In this document: positions 15,398-23,213 of the stretch, piece by piece | How the letters are laid out: every line of letters begins with the position of its first letter | Position numbering within the stretch: the stretch's first letter is position 1 | NCBI GenBank assembly: GCA_023399035.1 | Contig: JAEWQX010000194.1 | Location: 1-28,630 of the forward strand | Direction of reading: 5' to 3' | Origin: Bacillota bacterium | GTDB lineage: Bacteria > Bacillota > Clostridia > Clostridiales > Clostridiaceae | DNA: 28,630 nucleotides | Notes under the pieces: model-generated | Databases searched by the model: none | What the model was told of the DNA's origin: nothing | What the model saw: the letters and a program-made list of their open reading frames with translations, nothing else | Program-made: the position numbers and the translations under genes

Positions 15398-16381
15398 ATG
15401 TTTTTTAAAAAGAAAAATAAAGAAAGTATTTCTATAAATCAAACAAATAAAAACACTTCTGAAGGTAATGATGACCAAGCCTCATCAATATCTCAAAATA
15501 GTGTTTTTCTTAAAGATACAATAAATCATACAGTTTCAAAAATCGAAGAGTCTGTATTTAAACTATTAGATAGTGAACAGACAATAATAGAAAGTATCTT
15601 TAAAATTAAAAATTCATCAGAAGAAGTTACTAAAACTGCTGAAATAATTTCAAATTCTACTAATGTAATAAATGAACATATTATTAAATCTTCTGACGGC
15701 TTAAATCAGGTTATGGATGATATACACCATAATAATTCTCATCTCAAGGAATGCAGCAGAAGCTTTGATTACCTTAAATCAACAATTGAAGATACAAGCT
15801 CAAGCATAACAGGATTTAAAAATAGCTTTAGCATGCTTGAAGATAATGTAAGCATGGTAAGTTCTGACTTATCCTATATAAATGAAATAAGTGAACAGAC
15901 AAATCTTCTTGCTTTAAATGCTAGTATTGAAGCTGCCCGTGCCGGAGAAGCTGGAAAAGGTTTTGCAATTGTTGCAGAAGAAGTACGAAGTCTTGCTGAA
16001 ATGACAAGAGAAACTTCTACAAAGATAGATACTCAGCTAAAAAATATAAATGATACACTAAACTTAATTAAAAATTCAGTAGATGAAATTACAAATAGCA
16101 TGAACAATACAAACTCTTCAATAAATACTACAATATCAAATTTTAATGCTTTAGAAACTAGTAATAATAATATATCAGTTAAAATAACAAAGGATATAAA
16201 CAATATAATCTCACTAAGAGATAATATTCATGAAATCAAAGAATCTGTACATGAAAATGAAAAAACTTCTAATGAGTTATTGCTATTAATTGATGAATTA
16301 TCATCTCTTGAAAGTAAAAAACCTTTAATTTTTAATCATATTCAAAGTTATCTTAAGGGAATTTCCGATATAAATAAATAG
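15398..16381 (+). CDS. soluble methyl-accepting chemotaxis protein
   Basis: A 327-residue chemoreceptor without membrane segment, HAMP or recognisable sensor domain. After a polar N-terminus (1-35) the protein is almost wholly helical coiled coil. The signalling tip at about 163-200 (EISEQTNLLALNASIEAARAGE) is the CheA/CheW-binding hairpin. Such cytoplasmic receptors take their input from a separate protein. The FIST gene directly upstream, with 24 bases between them and GGAGG before this start, is the obvious candidate, making a split receptor of FIST sensor plus MCP output. The coiled coil is short on the N-terminal side compared with the C-terminal arm. A shared hairpin terminator follows. 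Confidence 0.93.
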   Translation: MFFKKKNKESISINQTNKNTSEGNDDQASSISQNSVFLKDTINHTVSKIEESVFKLLDSEQTIIESIFKIKNSSEEVTKTAEIISNSTNVINEHIIKSSDGLNQVMDDIHHNNSHLKECSRSFDYLKSTIEDTSSSITGFKNSFSMLEDNVSMVSSDLSYINEISEQTNLLALNASIEAARAGEAGKGFAIVAEEVRSLAEMTRETSTKIDTQLKNINDTLNLIKNSVDEITNSMNNTNSSINTTISNFNALETSNNNISVKITKDINNIISLRDNIHEIKESVHENEKTSNELLLLIDELSSLESKKPLIFNHIQSYLKGISDINK

Positions 16382-16388
16382 AAAATAA

Positions 16389-16418
16389 GAATGACTGATG
16401 ATTATACATCGGTCATTC
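16389..16418. terminator. convergent terminator between chemoreceptor and pdp
   Basis: Twelve-base stem (16389-16400 with 16407-16418, one mismatch that can pair as G-U) around ATTATA. T-rich sequence on either side lets it serve both the plus-strand chemoreceptor pair and the minus-strand pdp. Confidence 0.75.
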
Positions 16419-16432
16419 TCTAATATAATTAA

Positions 16433-17734
16433 CTATTTTAAAACTTTTTCTATTAATGGAGTAACTTCTACTTTTTCATCTGTAATAACAAATGCTTCAT
16501 GAAGTTCCTTCAGCCATTCTTCTTTAAGTTCTTCATCATGATATACATAGCATATAGTATCTCCAGCCTTTATGCTATCTCCCTTTTTACAGTTGATCTT
16601 CAGACCTACACCATGGTTTATCTCATCTTCCTTTGTTGCTCTTCCTGCTCCAAGATGCATTGCAAGTATTCCAAGCTTTTCTGAATGAAGTACTTTTACA
16701 TTTCCATTTCTTTCTGACTTTACTTCAGTAACATACTTTGATTTTGGAAGTAACGAAGTATCTTCTATCATATCTACATTTCCACCTTGAGCCTTAACCA
16801 TATTCTTAAACATTTCAAAGGCCTTTCCTGACTTAACTGCATCTTTAAGCATTTGTCTTGCTTCTTCTCTGCTTTCAGCAATTCCGCCCTGCATAAGCAT
16901 TATTTCTCCTGCCTGCATGCAAAGCTCTGTAAAATCCTTTGGTCCATGTCCCTTTAAAGTTTCAATAGCTTCTATTATTTCAATCGAGTTTCCTATTGCA
17001 TTTCCAAGAGGCTGATTCATATCAGTAATCATTGCCATTGTATTTCTTCCAAGATTATTTCCTATTGAAATCATAGCTTCTGCAAGCTTTGCAGCATCGT
17101 CAACGGTATGCATAAAAGCACCTTCACCGTATTTTACATCAAGAAGGATTGTATCCGATCCAGATGCAAGCTTCTTTGACATTATTGATGATGCAATTAG
17201 TGGAATTGAATTCACTGTACCAGTAACATCTCTTAATGCATATAATTTCTTATCTGCTGGAACAAGATCCCCTGTCTGTCCTATTATTGCAATTCCAACT
17301 TCCTGAACCTGCTTTTTAAATTCTTCTTCACTTAAGAAGCAGTTAAATCCCTCAATTGATTCTAATTTATCTAAAGTTCCGCCTGTATGCCCAAGTCCCC
17401 TTCCAGACATCTTTGCTACTTTAAGTCCGCATGCAGCAACCATTGGTCCAAGTGCCATAGAAGTTTTATCTCCAACACCACCAGTTGAATGTTTATCAGC
17501 TTTAATCCCATCAATTGAAGATAAATCAATAACATCTCCACTATGCATCATTGCTTTAGCTAAATATGCTGTTTCTTTATCACTCATTCCATTTAATACA
17601 ATTGCCATAAGAAGGGAACTTGTTTGATAATCTGGTATAGAACCATCAACAACACCATCAATCCAAAATTGTATTTCTTCATTAGTCAGCTCTAAGTTTT
17701 CTCTTTTTTTATTTATAATATCAACAAAACGCAT
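16433..17734 (-). CDS. pdp: pyrimidine-nucleoside phosphorylase
   Basis: Phosphorolytic cleavage of uridine, deoxyuridine and thymidine to the base and (deoxy)ribose-1-phosphate. The 433-residue length and the family signature SGRGLGHTGGTLDKLE (110-125) are standard for the thymidine/pyrimidine nucleoside phosphorylases, as is the phosphate-binding KHSTGGVGDKTS (81-92). The C-terminal alpha/beta lobe (GAGRATKEDEINHGVGL) is intact. Firmicute members of this type usually have broad pyrimidine specificity, hence pdp rather than deoA. It lies downstream of deoC on the same strand with a 177-base gap. The gap holds a large inverted repeat and an AAACGTTTAC motif resembling half of a cre site. GAGGAA precedes the start at 17734. 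Confidence 0.95.
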   Translation of the reverse strand: MRFVDIINKKRENLELTNEEIQFWIDGVVDGSIPDYQTSSLLMAIVLNGMSDKETAYLAKAMMHSGDVIDLSSIDGIKADKHSTGGVGDKTSMALGPMVAACGLKVAKMSGRGLGHTGGTLDKLESIEGFNCFLSEEEFKKQVQEVGIAIIGQTGDLVPADKKLYALRDVTGTVNSIPLIASSIMSKKLASGSDTILLDVKYGEGAFMHTVDDAAKLAEAMISIGNNLGRNTMAMITDMNQPLGNAIGNSIEIIEAIETLKGHGPKDFTELCMQAGEIMLMQGGIAESREEARQMLKDAVKSGKAFEMFKNMVKAQGGNVDMIEDTSLLPKSKYVTEVKSERNGNVKVLHSEKLGILAMHLGAGRATKEDEINHGVGLKINCKKGDSIKAGDTICYVYHDEELKEEWLKELHEAFVITDEKVEVTPLIEKVLK

Positions 17735-17840
17735 ATTAATTCCTCACTTTTAATCTAATAATTAAATTCCAGTAATAAATATTGATTGATTAAAATCACT
17801 TATATCACACTATTATAAAACGTTTACTGCATTTTAGTAT

Positions 17841-17907
17841 TAACAGTTAACAGCTTATAATACGATTATTATATTAAACTGTTAACTGTTACTTGTTAAC
17901 TTTTAAC
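17841..17907. repeat. dispersed heptad repeat, copy 2, forming a hairpin between deoC and pdp
   Basis: Thirteen-base perfect inverted repeat (17841-17853 TAACAGTTAACAG with 17879-17891) and a 25-base loop. The right part (17881-17907) carries the same 20-base core as copy 1 (on the minus strand GTTAACAAGTAACAGTTAAC), in units of seven. It lies just after the deoC stop and could act as a processing or attenuation hairpin in the deoC-pdp transcript. Confidence 0.65.
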
Positions 17908-17911
17908 TATT

Positions 17912-18574
17912 CTAATATCCTTGTGTTGATTCACCTTTTAAAAGGCCAACAGCCCTGCTTGTTCCTATTCTGTCACAGCCTTCATTGATGAACATTTCAA
18001 GATCTTCTACTGTGCTTACTCCTCCAGCAGCTTTAATCTTTACATTTGGTCCTATGTGTTTTTTGAATAACTTAACATCATCAAGTGTAGCTCCGCCAGT
18101 TCCAAATCCTGTAGATGTTTTTATATAATCAGCACCGGCATCAGTCACAGACTTACACATAGCTATTTTTTCTTCTTCTGTTAAGTAGCAAGTTTCAATT
18201 ATTACTTTTAATATCTTATTACCACATGCTTCTTTTAATGCTCTTATTTCTTCTGTAACTTTGTCGTATAATTTATTCTTAACATCAGTGATGTTAATTA
18301 CCATATCTATTTCATTTGCTCCATCTTCTAAAGCTTTCTTTGTTTCTGTTACTTTAGCTTCAGTGCAAGAGTATCCTAATGGAAATCCTACAACTGTACA
18401 TATATTAAGCTCTGGATATTTTTCATGTATACGAGATATGTAGCATGCTGGTATGCATACAGATGCTGTTTTGTATTCAACTGCATCATCACATATTTTT
18501 TGTATATCTTCCCAAGTTGCAACTGGATTTAATAATGTATGATCTACGTGTTTTAAAATTTCTGCCTTGTTCAT
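17912..18574 (-). CDS. deoC: deoxyribose-phosphate aldolase
   Basis: Splits 2-deoxyribose-5-phosphate into glyceraldehyde-3-phosphate and acetaldehyde, feeding deoxynucleosides into glycolysis. The 220-residue class I aldolase has its Schiff-base lysine at K152 in DYIKTSTGFG. The supporting Asp is at 90 in EIDMVINI, and the second essential Lys at 181 in KIKAAGGV. Start at 18574 after AGAGGT. It begins the deoC-pdp unit. Phosphopentomutase, which links the two enzymes, is not in this window. The promoter overlaps a large palindrome shared with the divergent DeoR-type gene, so induction by a deoxysugar phosphate is likely. Confidence 0.97.
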   Translation of the reverse strand: MNKAEILKHVDHTLLNPVATWEDIQKICDDAVEYKTASVCIPACYISRIHEKYPELNICTVVGFPLGYSCTEAKVTETKKALEDGANEIDMVINITDVKNKLYDKVTEEIRALKEACGNKILKVIIETCYLTEEEKIAMCKSVTDAGADYIKTSTGFGTGGATLDDVKLFKKHIGPNVKIKAAGGVSTVEDLEMFINEGCDRIGTSRAVGLLKGESTQGY

Positions 18575-18616
18575 TATTTTACCTCTTTTCCTAATACTAA
18601 AGTTTTCTATGTGATA

Positions 18617-18645
18617 ATATTAATACTTTTTTGTTATAAGGTCAA
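18617..18645 (-). promoter_or_regulatory. promoter of deoC
   Basis: Minus-strand TTGACC (18640-18645), a 17-base spacer and TAATAT (18617-18622); predicted start near 18610. The -35 box touches the palindromic operator. Confidence 0.65.
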
Positions 18646-18677
18646 CATAAAATGTTAAAGTTTAAACATTTTATGTT
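18644..18677. promoter_or_regulatory. palindromic operator between deoC and the DeoR-type regulator
   Basis: Two 13-base arms, AACATAAAATGTT (18644-18656) and AACATTTTATGTT (18665-18677), are exact inverted repeats with an eight-base spacer. Each arm is itself a small ACAT-N3-ATGT palindrome. The site overlaps the deoC -35 box and lies upstream of the divergent regulator, as expected for a DeoR-family repressor binding as a multimer. Confidence 0.7.
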
Positions 18678-18760
18678 CTTATTTTCATAACTGCCTTTAA
18701 CTATTATAAAAATAATGTTAGAATATAACCAATAAATTCATAAGAATAAGGTGGTAAATT

Positions 18761-19546
18761 TTGAGTAAAAAATTGCAGCGTGCAAATAAAATTATAGACA
18801 TACTTAAAGAAAAAAATGGTGCTACTGTAAAGGAGTTAGCCTTAACTCTTGGAGTATCAGAAATGACAATAAGAAGGGACCTTGAAGTCTTAAAATCTAA
18901 TAACATTATTAATAATGTATATGGTGCTGCTATTTATAATCCTTCGAATAATATAGAAAGGCTTGAATCCTTTTATGATATCGAAAATGAAGTTGTTAAG
19001 AATGAAAATGAAAAAATAAAAATAGGGAAGGCTGCTGCAGGTCTTATAAATAAAGATGATATCGTGATAATTGATACTGGTACAACTACTGAAAAATTAG
19101 CACACTTTATAGACAATGAGTTAAATATAAGTGTTCTTATATATAATACAAATATCCTAATGGCTTTATCTAAAAAGAAAAACATAAAACTCATTTTTTC
19201 AGGCGGATATTTTCATCCCAATACGATGATGTTTGAAAGTCCAGAAGGAATATCATTAATAGAAAAAACACGTGCCACAAAGGTTTTTGTTTCAGCAGCT
19301 GGAGTTCATGAAAACCTTGGAGTTACATGTTCAAATAACTATGAAGTATTAACTAAACAAGCTATTATTAAATCGTCAGTAGAAAAAATCCTTCTCGTTG
19401 ATTCACAAAAATTTGGCATAGTAAAGTCTTCTTACTTTGCAGATATCTCTGATTTTGATACAATTATAACTGATAGCGGAATTAGTGATGAATGGCGAAA
19501 GAAAATCACAGATTTAGGTATAAAGCTTATAATAGCTCTTATGTAA
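18761..19546 (+). CDS. DeoR/GlpR-family transcriptional regulator, likely of deoC-pdp
   Basis: A 261-residue repressor of the DeoR type. The N-terminal winged helix-turn-helix (about 5-58) has ATVKELALTLGVSEMTIRRDLEVL, the canonical DeoR motif. The C-terminal sensor domain (about 75-250) has IDTGTTTEKLA, NTNILMALS, FSGGYFHPNTMMF and VDSQKFG, as in the ISOCOT-fold DeoRC domain that binds sugar phosphates. The start is TTG at 18761, preceded by AAGGTGG with six-base spacing; no ATG fits better. It is divergent from deoC across a 186-base region with a large palindrome, so deoC-pdp is its likely target and a deoxyribose or ribose phosphate its likely effector. DeoR-family names cover many sugars; the effector is inferred from position only. 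Confidence 0.93.
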   Translation: MSKKLQRANKIIDILKEKNGATVKELALTLGVSEMTIRRDLEVLKSNNIINNVYGAAIYNPSNNIERLESFYDIENEVVKNENEKIKIGKAAAGLINKDDIVIIDTGTTTEKLAHFIDNELNISVLIYNTNILMALSKKKNIKLIFSGGYFHPNTMMFESPEGISLIEKTRATKVFVSAAGVHENLGVTCSNNYEVLTKQAIIKSSVEKILLVDSQKFGIVKSSYFADISDFDTIITDSGISDEWRKKITDLGIKLIIALM

Positions 19547-19635
19547 AAAGTAGCCAAATCATTCTTTTTTCAGTTGATATTTAAAAATAGAAAATTGATA
19601 GTTATTAATAAAAATTATAATTTTTAATATGTATT

Positions 19636-19673
19636 CAGGTATATATTATCTCTCAAAATATAATATATACCTG
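19636..19673. terminator. convergent terminator hairpin
   Basis: Fourteen-base perfect stem (19636-19649 with 19660-19673) between the converging DeoR-type and repeat-protein genes, with AT-rich flanks on both sides. Confidence 0.7.
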
Positions 19674-19690
19674 GTAATATTTTATATAAT

Positions 19691-20659
19691 TTATATAAAT
19701 TCTTTTTCTAATTTTCCTGAAACAATAAGATTCTTGTTGATTTTCTCTAATCCATTTCTCCCAAAAAAATTATCTATTATATTATGGCTTATATCAATTA
19801 TTTCTTTAACGCTTAATTCTTGATTTTCTCTTTCATATATGCTTTTCAATATGGTATTAATAATCTTTAATCTTTTTCCTTCAATATTTAAACCAACTGT
19901 ATTATAATTATTAGTTGTTCCAATTCCCTGAGATATTTTACTTAATGCATTTAAAAATCGTTTTATTTCACTTCTTATCTTATTAGGTGTCTTTATATTC
20001 TTATTCTTCAAAAACATGTTAATATCATTTATATTTTCTTTTTTTATATCATTAATACCTATAGCCTCGTAATCTTCTCTCTGCCCAATTCCTTCATTTA
20101 TTTTATCTAAGCTTTTATCTATATTCATTGTTATTCTAAATACAGCATCTCTTATTTCAGATATTGTTAAATTTCTTCCTGTCTGGTATTTATATATGCT
20201 AATAAATTTATTAATTATATGAAGTTCACTTGGAATTACATCTATATCAAATTTTTTATAATTATATATTGTCCCATTTCCCTCATTTATCCTTATTAAA
20301 GTTATAGCTGCACTATTAGCTTCTTTTTTAAGATCATCTTTATTCAGAGATTTTCTTTTTTTTAAAAATTCATTTATATCTCCTATGTTTTCTTCATTAA
20401 CCTTATATGCATTTATAATTTTATAGTCTTTTAATGTACCACAGCCAGAAATTATATTTTCTACTGTACTTTTTTTATCTGAGTCTGTAAAATTTATATC
20501 ATTACTATCTGTAAAATCTGCTGCTATCTCATCATATATCCTTTCTTTATTAATTTTATAAAAATCTTCACTGCATTTATATGTTTTTTTATGAGGACAT
20601 AATAATTGCGGCATATATTTTATTGTTAAGCAGATAAAGTCTATCAGTCTTCTTTTCAT
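19691..20659 (-). CDS. orphan protein with four degenerate G-x-G repeats
   Basis: A 322-residue protein of unknown function. The N-terminus (MKRRLIDFICLTIKYMPQLLC) is basic and mildly hydrophobic but not a clear signal peptide. From about residue 62 four related units of 55-63 residues follow. Each has a G-x-G-T-like turn (near 72, 127, 190, 245), an aromatic such as DY or NY about five residues later, an asparagine- and isoleucine-rich IN-x-FL helix and a closing basic helix. The pattern recalls the INxGxGTxxDYxxxGI repeats of some surface proteins, though this one lacks obvious export or anchoring signals. The ATG at 20659 has GGAG eight bases upstream; the ATG at 20677 has no ribosome site. 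It lies 138 bases downstream of the CRP/FNR regulator gene. Confidence 0.8.
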   Translation of the reverse strand: MKRRLIDFICLTIKYMPQLLCPHKKTYKCSEDFYKINKERIYDEIAADFTDSNDINFTDSDKKSTVENIISGCGTLKDYKIINAYKVNEENIGDINEFLKKRKSLNKDDLKKEANSAAITLIRINEGNGTIYNYKKFDIDVIPSELHIINKFISIYKYQTGRNLTISEIRDAVFRITMNIDKSLDKINEGIGQREDYEAIGINDIKKENINDINMFLKNKNIKTPNKIRSEIKRFLNALSKISQGIGTTNNYNTVGLNIEGKRLKIINTILKSIYERENQELSVKEIIDISHNIIDNFFGRNGLEKINKNLIVSGKLEKEFI

Positions 20660-20717
20660 AATTATTACTCCATTCATTTGATTTATAGCACTAATTATAT
20701 TAATATAATCTACTGTT

Positions 20718-20754
20718 AATATTTTACATTACAGTTTTATTTTTGTAAAATATT
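20718..20754. repeat. inverted repeat between the regulator and repeat-protein genes
   Basis: AATATTTTAC (20718-20727) and GTAAAATATT (20745-20754) are exact inverted copies with a 17-base loop. It could be a weak terminator for the regulator gene or an operator for the downstream gene. The T tract is poor, so the role is open. Confidence 0.4.
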
Positions 20755-20796
20755 GCCATTGTAAATAATTTTGAGTAATAAATAAACATATCGTTC

Positions 20797-21477
20797 TTAT
20801 TCTAATAGTTCTTCTTCCATCATTTCAACATCTATTACTTTAATAATATTTCTATCAAATTCAATGAATCCATCATCTCTCAGCTTCATAAGTTCTCTTG
20901 AAAGTGATGGTCTTGGAATTCCTAAAAGAGATGCTATCTGTTCTTTGCTCAGCTTTAACTTTACAGTTGTACTCTTCTGACTTTTAACCTGCTCTAGTAT
21001 GAAATTTACTACCTTCTCCCTGATGCTTTTAAAAGAAATACTCTTTATTTTTCTATTCAGTACAAATATTTTATCACTCAGTAACGTAATAAAATTCCTC
21101 AGTATTATTTCTTCTTTAAGACATAACTTTATTATGTCATCTCTTTTTATATATGAAATAACACTATCACTTGCTGCAATTATTGTTGCAGGATATTCAT
21201 TTTTATTGGAAAACATTATTGCTTCACCAAAAACCTCACCAGCTTCCATTCTCTTAAGAACTATATGCTTTCCACTTGAATATATCCTCTGTATTTCAAC
21301 AACACCATCAATAACAAGTCCAAGAGTACCACATTCTTCTCCTTCACTTGCAATTATCTGCCCTTTTGAATATTTTTTTGATATATGTCTTAATTCAGAA
21401 ATTATTATTTCTGCTTTATCATCTTCTATATCTTTAAAAAACTCATTTTTCTTTATTTTTTCAATAATATTCCTCAT
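20797..21477 (-). CDS. CRP/FNR-family transcriptional regulator, candidate HcpR
   Basis: A 226-residue regulator with a cyclic-nucleotide-binding-like beta roll (about 12-125: SEGEECGTLGLVIDGVVEI, GEVFGEAIMFS), a dimer helix (about 126-165) and a C-terminal helix-turn-helix at 177-200 (LSKEQIASLLGIPRPSLSRELMKL). It lacks the clustered N-terminal cysteines of FNR, so it is not an FNR-type iron-sulfur sensor; the effector may be heme, a small ligand or none. Two CRP/FNR-type palindromes in the window, before hcp and the 212-residue orphan, make it a candidate HcpR. That link rests on family and proximity, about 10 kb and 7 kb away. The ATG at 21477 has no good Shine-Dalgarno; the nearest purine run is AGGTATAGG, so translation may be weak. 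Confidence 0.92.
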   Translation of the reverse strand: MRNIIEKIKKNEFFKDIEDDKAEIIISELRHISKKYSKGQIIASEGEECGTLGLVIDGVVEIQRIYSSGKHIVLKRMEAGEVFGEAIMFSNKNEYPATIIAASDSVISYIKRDDIIKLCLKEEIILRNFITLLSDKIFVLNRKIKSISFKSIREKVVNFILEQVKSQKSTTVKLKLSKEQIASLLGIPRPSLSRELMKLRDDGFIEFDRNIIKVIDVEMMEEELLE

Positions 21478-21570
21478 ATTTTTTATAACCTATACCTATC
21501 TCTAAAATTTTCATTAAAATATACTGCTAAAACTTTTATCTTTAGTATATTATAAGCAATTATAATCACA

Positions 21571-21606
21571 ATAAAAGACTTTTTCCTAAATATTTTTAGG
21601 AAAAAG
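21571..21606 (-). terminator. terminator of brnQ
   Basis: Twelve-base perfect stem (21579-21590 with 21595-21606, four-base loop) followed on the minus strand by TCTTTTATTG. Confidence 0.85.
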
Positions 21607-21656
21607 CCTATATAATCTATAACTATATATGATATTTATTTAAGTAATCTATAATT

Positions 21657-23003
21657 CTAAGCCTCTTCCATAACTACATTTTGTGAATTTGACCCGCTAT
21701 TTTTTAAGATGTTTAAAAGCATTCCTAAAACTATTCCTACTGCTGCTGGAAGTATCCATCCAAGCCCCTGTGAGTATAATGGTAATTTAGAAAAATAGCT
21801 TAATAATAATTCACTGCTGAAGCCTGCCTGGCTTAATGCATCAACAACACTTACTACACCTGTAAATAATATTGTTAAACAGTACACTGACTTATTTCCT
21901 TTAAGGAATTTATCGAACATTGCAAGTACAATAAGCATTATAGCTATTGGATAAATTGCATTTAATACTGGAACAGAAACTGCCAAGATTTTTGTAAGTC
22001 CCATATTTGCAAGTACCATACTTGAAAGTGATAATACTCTTACCCATGTTTTATATGTTACCTTTGTGCTTAAACTTGCAAAATACTCACTGCATGAAGT
22101 TATAAGTCCTACACATGTAGTTAAACATGCTACTGTAAATATTACAGCCAAAAGTATTGCTCCTGGTTCACCAAAGAGATATGTCATTACATTATTTAAA
22201 GTCTGTGCTCCATTTTCAGTTGCTCCAAATCTTCCTCCACTTGATGCTCCAAGATGACATAACATAGAATATACTGCTATTAATAATGTTCCTGCAATAA
22301 TTCCTGCTTTTATAGAACATGAAACAACTGCTTTTTCTGATTTTACACCTTTAGATCTTATTGCAAAGGAAATAACTATACCAAAATTTAATGCTGCAAT
22401 TGTATCCATTGTAAGATATCCTTCTAAAAATCCTTTTACAAATGGTGATGACGCATATTCTCCAGTTGGAGCTCCATATCCTCCTAATGGTTTGAATACT
22501 GCTGAAACAAAAACTAAAGCAATTAATGTTAATAGTGTTGGTGTTAAAAATTTTCCTATACGGTCAACTAGTTTTGATGGTGATAAACATAGCCAGTAAG
22601 CTGCACTGAAAAATACAAGTGTATAAAGCAGTCTTGCAAAAGTCATGCTTATATCTGTATTTGTAAGGAACGGTGCTACAGCCATTTCAAACGGAAGACT
22701 TCCAGCTCTTGGAATTCCAAGACAAGGTCCTATAGATAAATAAATTAAAACTGTAAATACTGATGCAAAAACTGGATTAACTCTATCTGCTAAGTTTCTA
22801 AGTCCTCCTGATTTAGCAACTGCAATAACACCTAATATAGGAAAACCAACTGCTGTAATAAAAAATCCTGCCATGGAAACCCATGTTGCACTTCCTGCTG
22901 ATTGTCCCAAAAATGGTGGAAAAATTAAATTTCCTGCTCCAAAAAATAATGAAAATAACATTAAACTCACTAATCTTAAATCTTTTCTTGATAAATTATC
23001 CAT
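21657..23003 (-). CDS. brnQ: branched-chain amino acid carrier, BrnQ/LIVCS family
   Basis: A 448-residue cation-coupled importer of isoleucine, leucine and valine in the cytoplasmic membrane, with about twelve hydrophobic helices. Family marks include the N-terminal LMLFSLFFGAGNLIFPPFLG and GIPRAGSLPFEMAVAPF, and the later LTTCVGLITSCSEYF. Length is typical. The gene is single and ends in a strong terminator. A T-box leader with a predicted Ile (ATC) specifier lies upstream, so import should be induced when Ile-tRNA charging falls; this also argues that isoleucine is the physiologically important substrate. GAGGGGG precedes the ATG at 23003. The 210-base stretch between T-box terminator and start codon holds a heptad repeat and a separate hairpin. 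Confidence 0.97.
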   Translation of the reverse strand: MDNLSRKDLRLVSLMLFSLFFGAGNLIFPPFLGQSAGSATWVSMAGFFITAVGFPILGVIAVAKSGGLRNLADRVNPVFASVFTVLIYLSIGPCLGIPRAGSLPFEMAVAPFLTNTDISMTFARLLYTLVFFSAAYWLCLSPSKLVDRIGKFLTPTLLTLIALVFVSAVFKPLGGYGAPTGEYASSPFVKGFLEGYLTMDTIAALNFGIVISFAIRSKGVKSEKAVVSCSIKAGIIAGTLLIAVYSMLCHLGASSGGRFGATENGAQTLNNVMTYLFGEPGAILLAVIFTVACLTTCVGLITSCSEYFASLSTKVTYKTWVRVLSLSSMVLANMGLTKILAVSVPVLNAIYPIAIMLIVLAMFDKFLKGNKSVYCLTILFTGVVSVVDALSQAGFSSELLLSYFSKLPLYSQGLGWILPAAVGIVLGMLLNILKNSGSNSQNVVMEEA

Positions 23004-23027
23004 AATTAAATATCCCCCTCTTTTTTA

Positions 23028-23052
23028 GTTAACAGTTAGCAGTTAACAAGTA
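23028..23052. repeat. dispersed heptad repeat, copy 3
   Basis: Plus-strand units GTTAACA, GTTAGCA, GTTAACA, AGTAAAA. It shares GTTAACAAGTAA with copies 1 and 2 but lies in the opposite orientation to its gene. It sits 25 bases upstream of the brnQ start codon, just beyond the ribosome site. Confidence 0.55.
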
Positions 23053-23096
23053 AAAATTATCCATACTAACTATTTTTCAAGTAATACTTATTCTTA

Positions 23097-23131
23097 TGAT
23101 TGAAAATCTTACGGCCCCTAATTTTCAATCA
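23097..23131 (-). other. hairpin in the brnQ leader
   Basis: Eleven-base perfect stem (TGATTGAAAAT at 23097-23107 with 23121-23131). The 13-base loop is GC-rich, reading TAGGGGCCGTAAG on the transcribed strand. No T tract follows, so it is not a terminator. It may be an RNA stability or processing element. Confidence 0.45.
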
Positions 23132-23213
23132 ACTGCTATACTACTATTCTTCATTTACAGTATCACTTAATTCAATTTTCTAATTAATATATTCCTGTTA
23201 GATTTATTAATAA

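Noticed and set aside
17881..17900. Heptad repeat as a CRP/FNR operator because it contains GTAAC and GTTAAC
   Set aside because: The half-sites lack the four-base spacing and inverted layout of the hcp-type palindrome.
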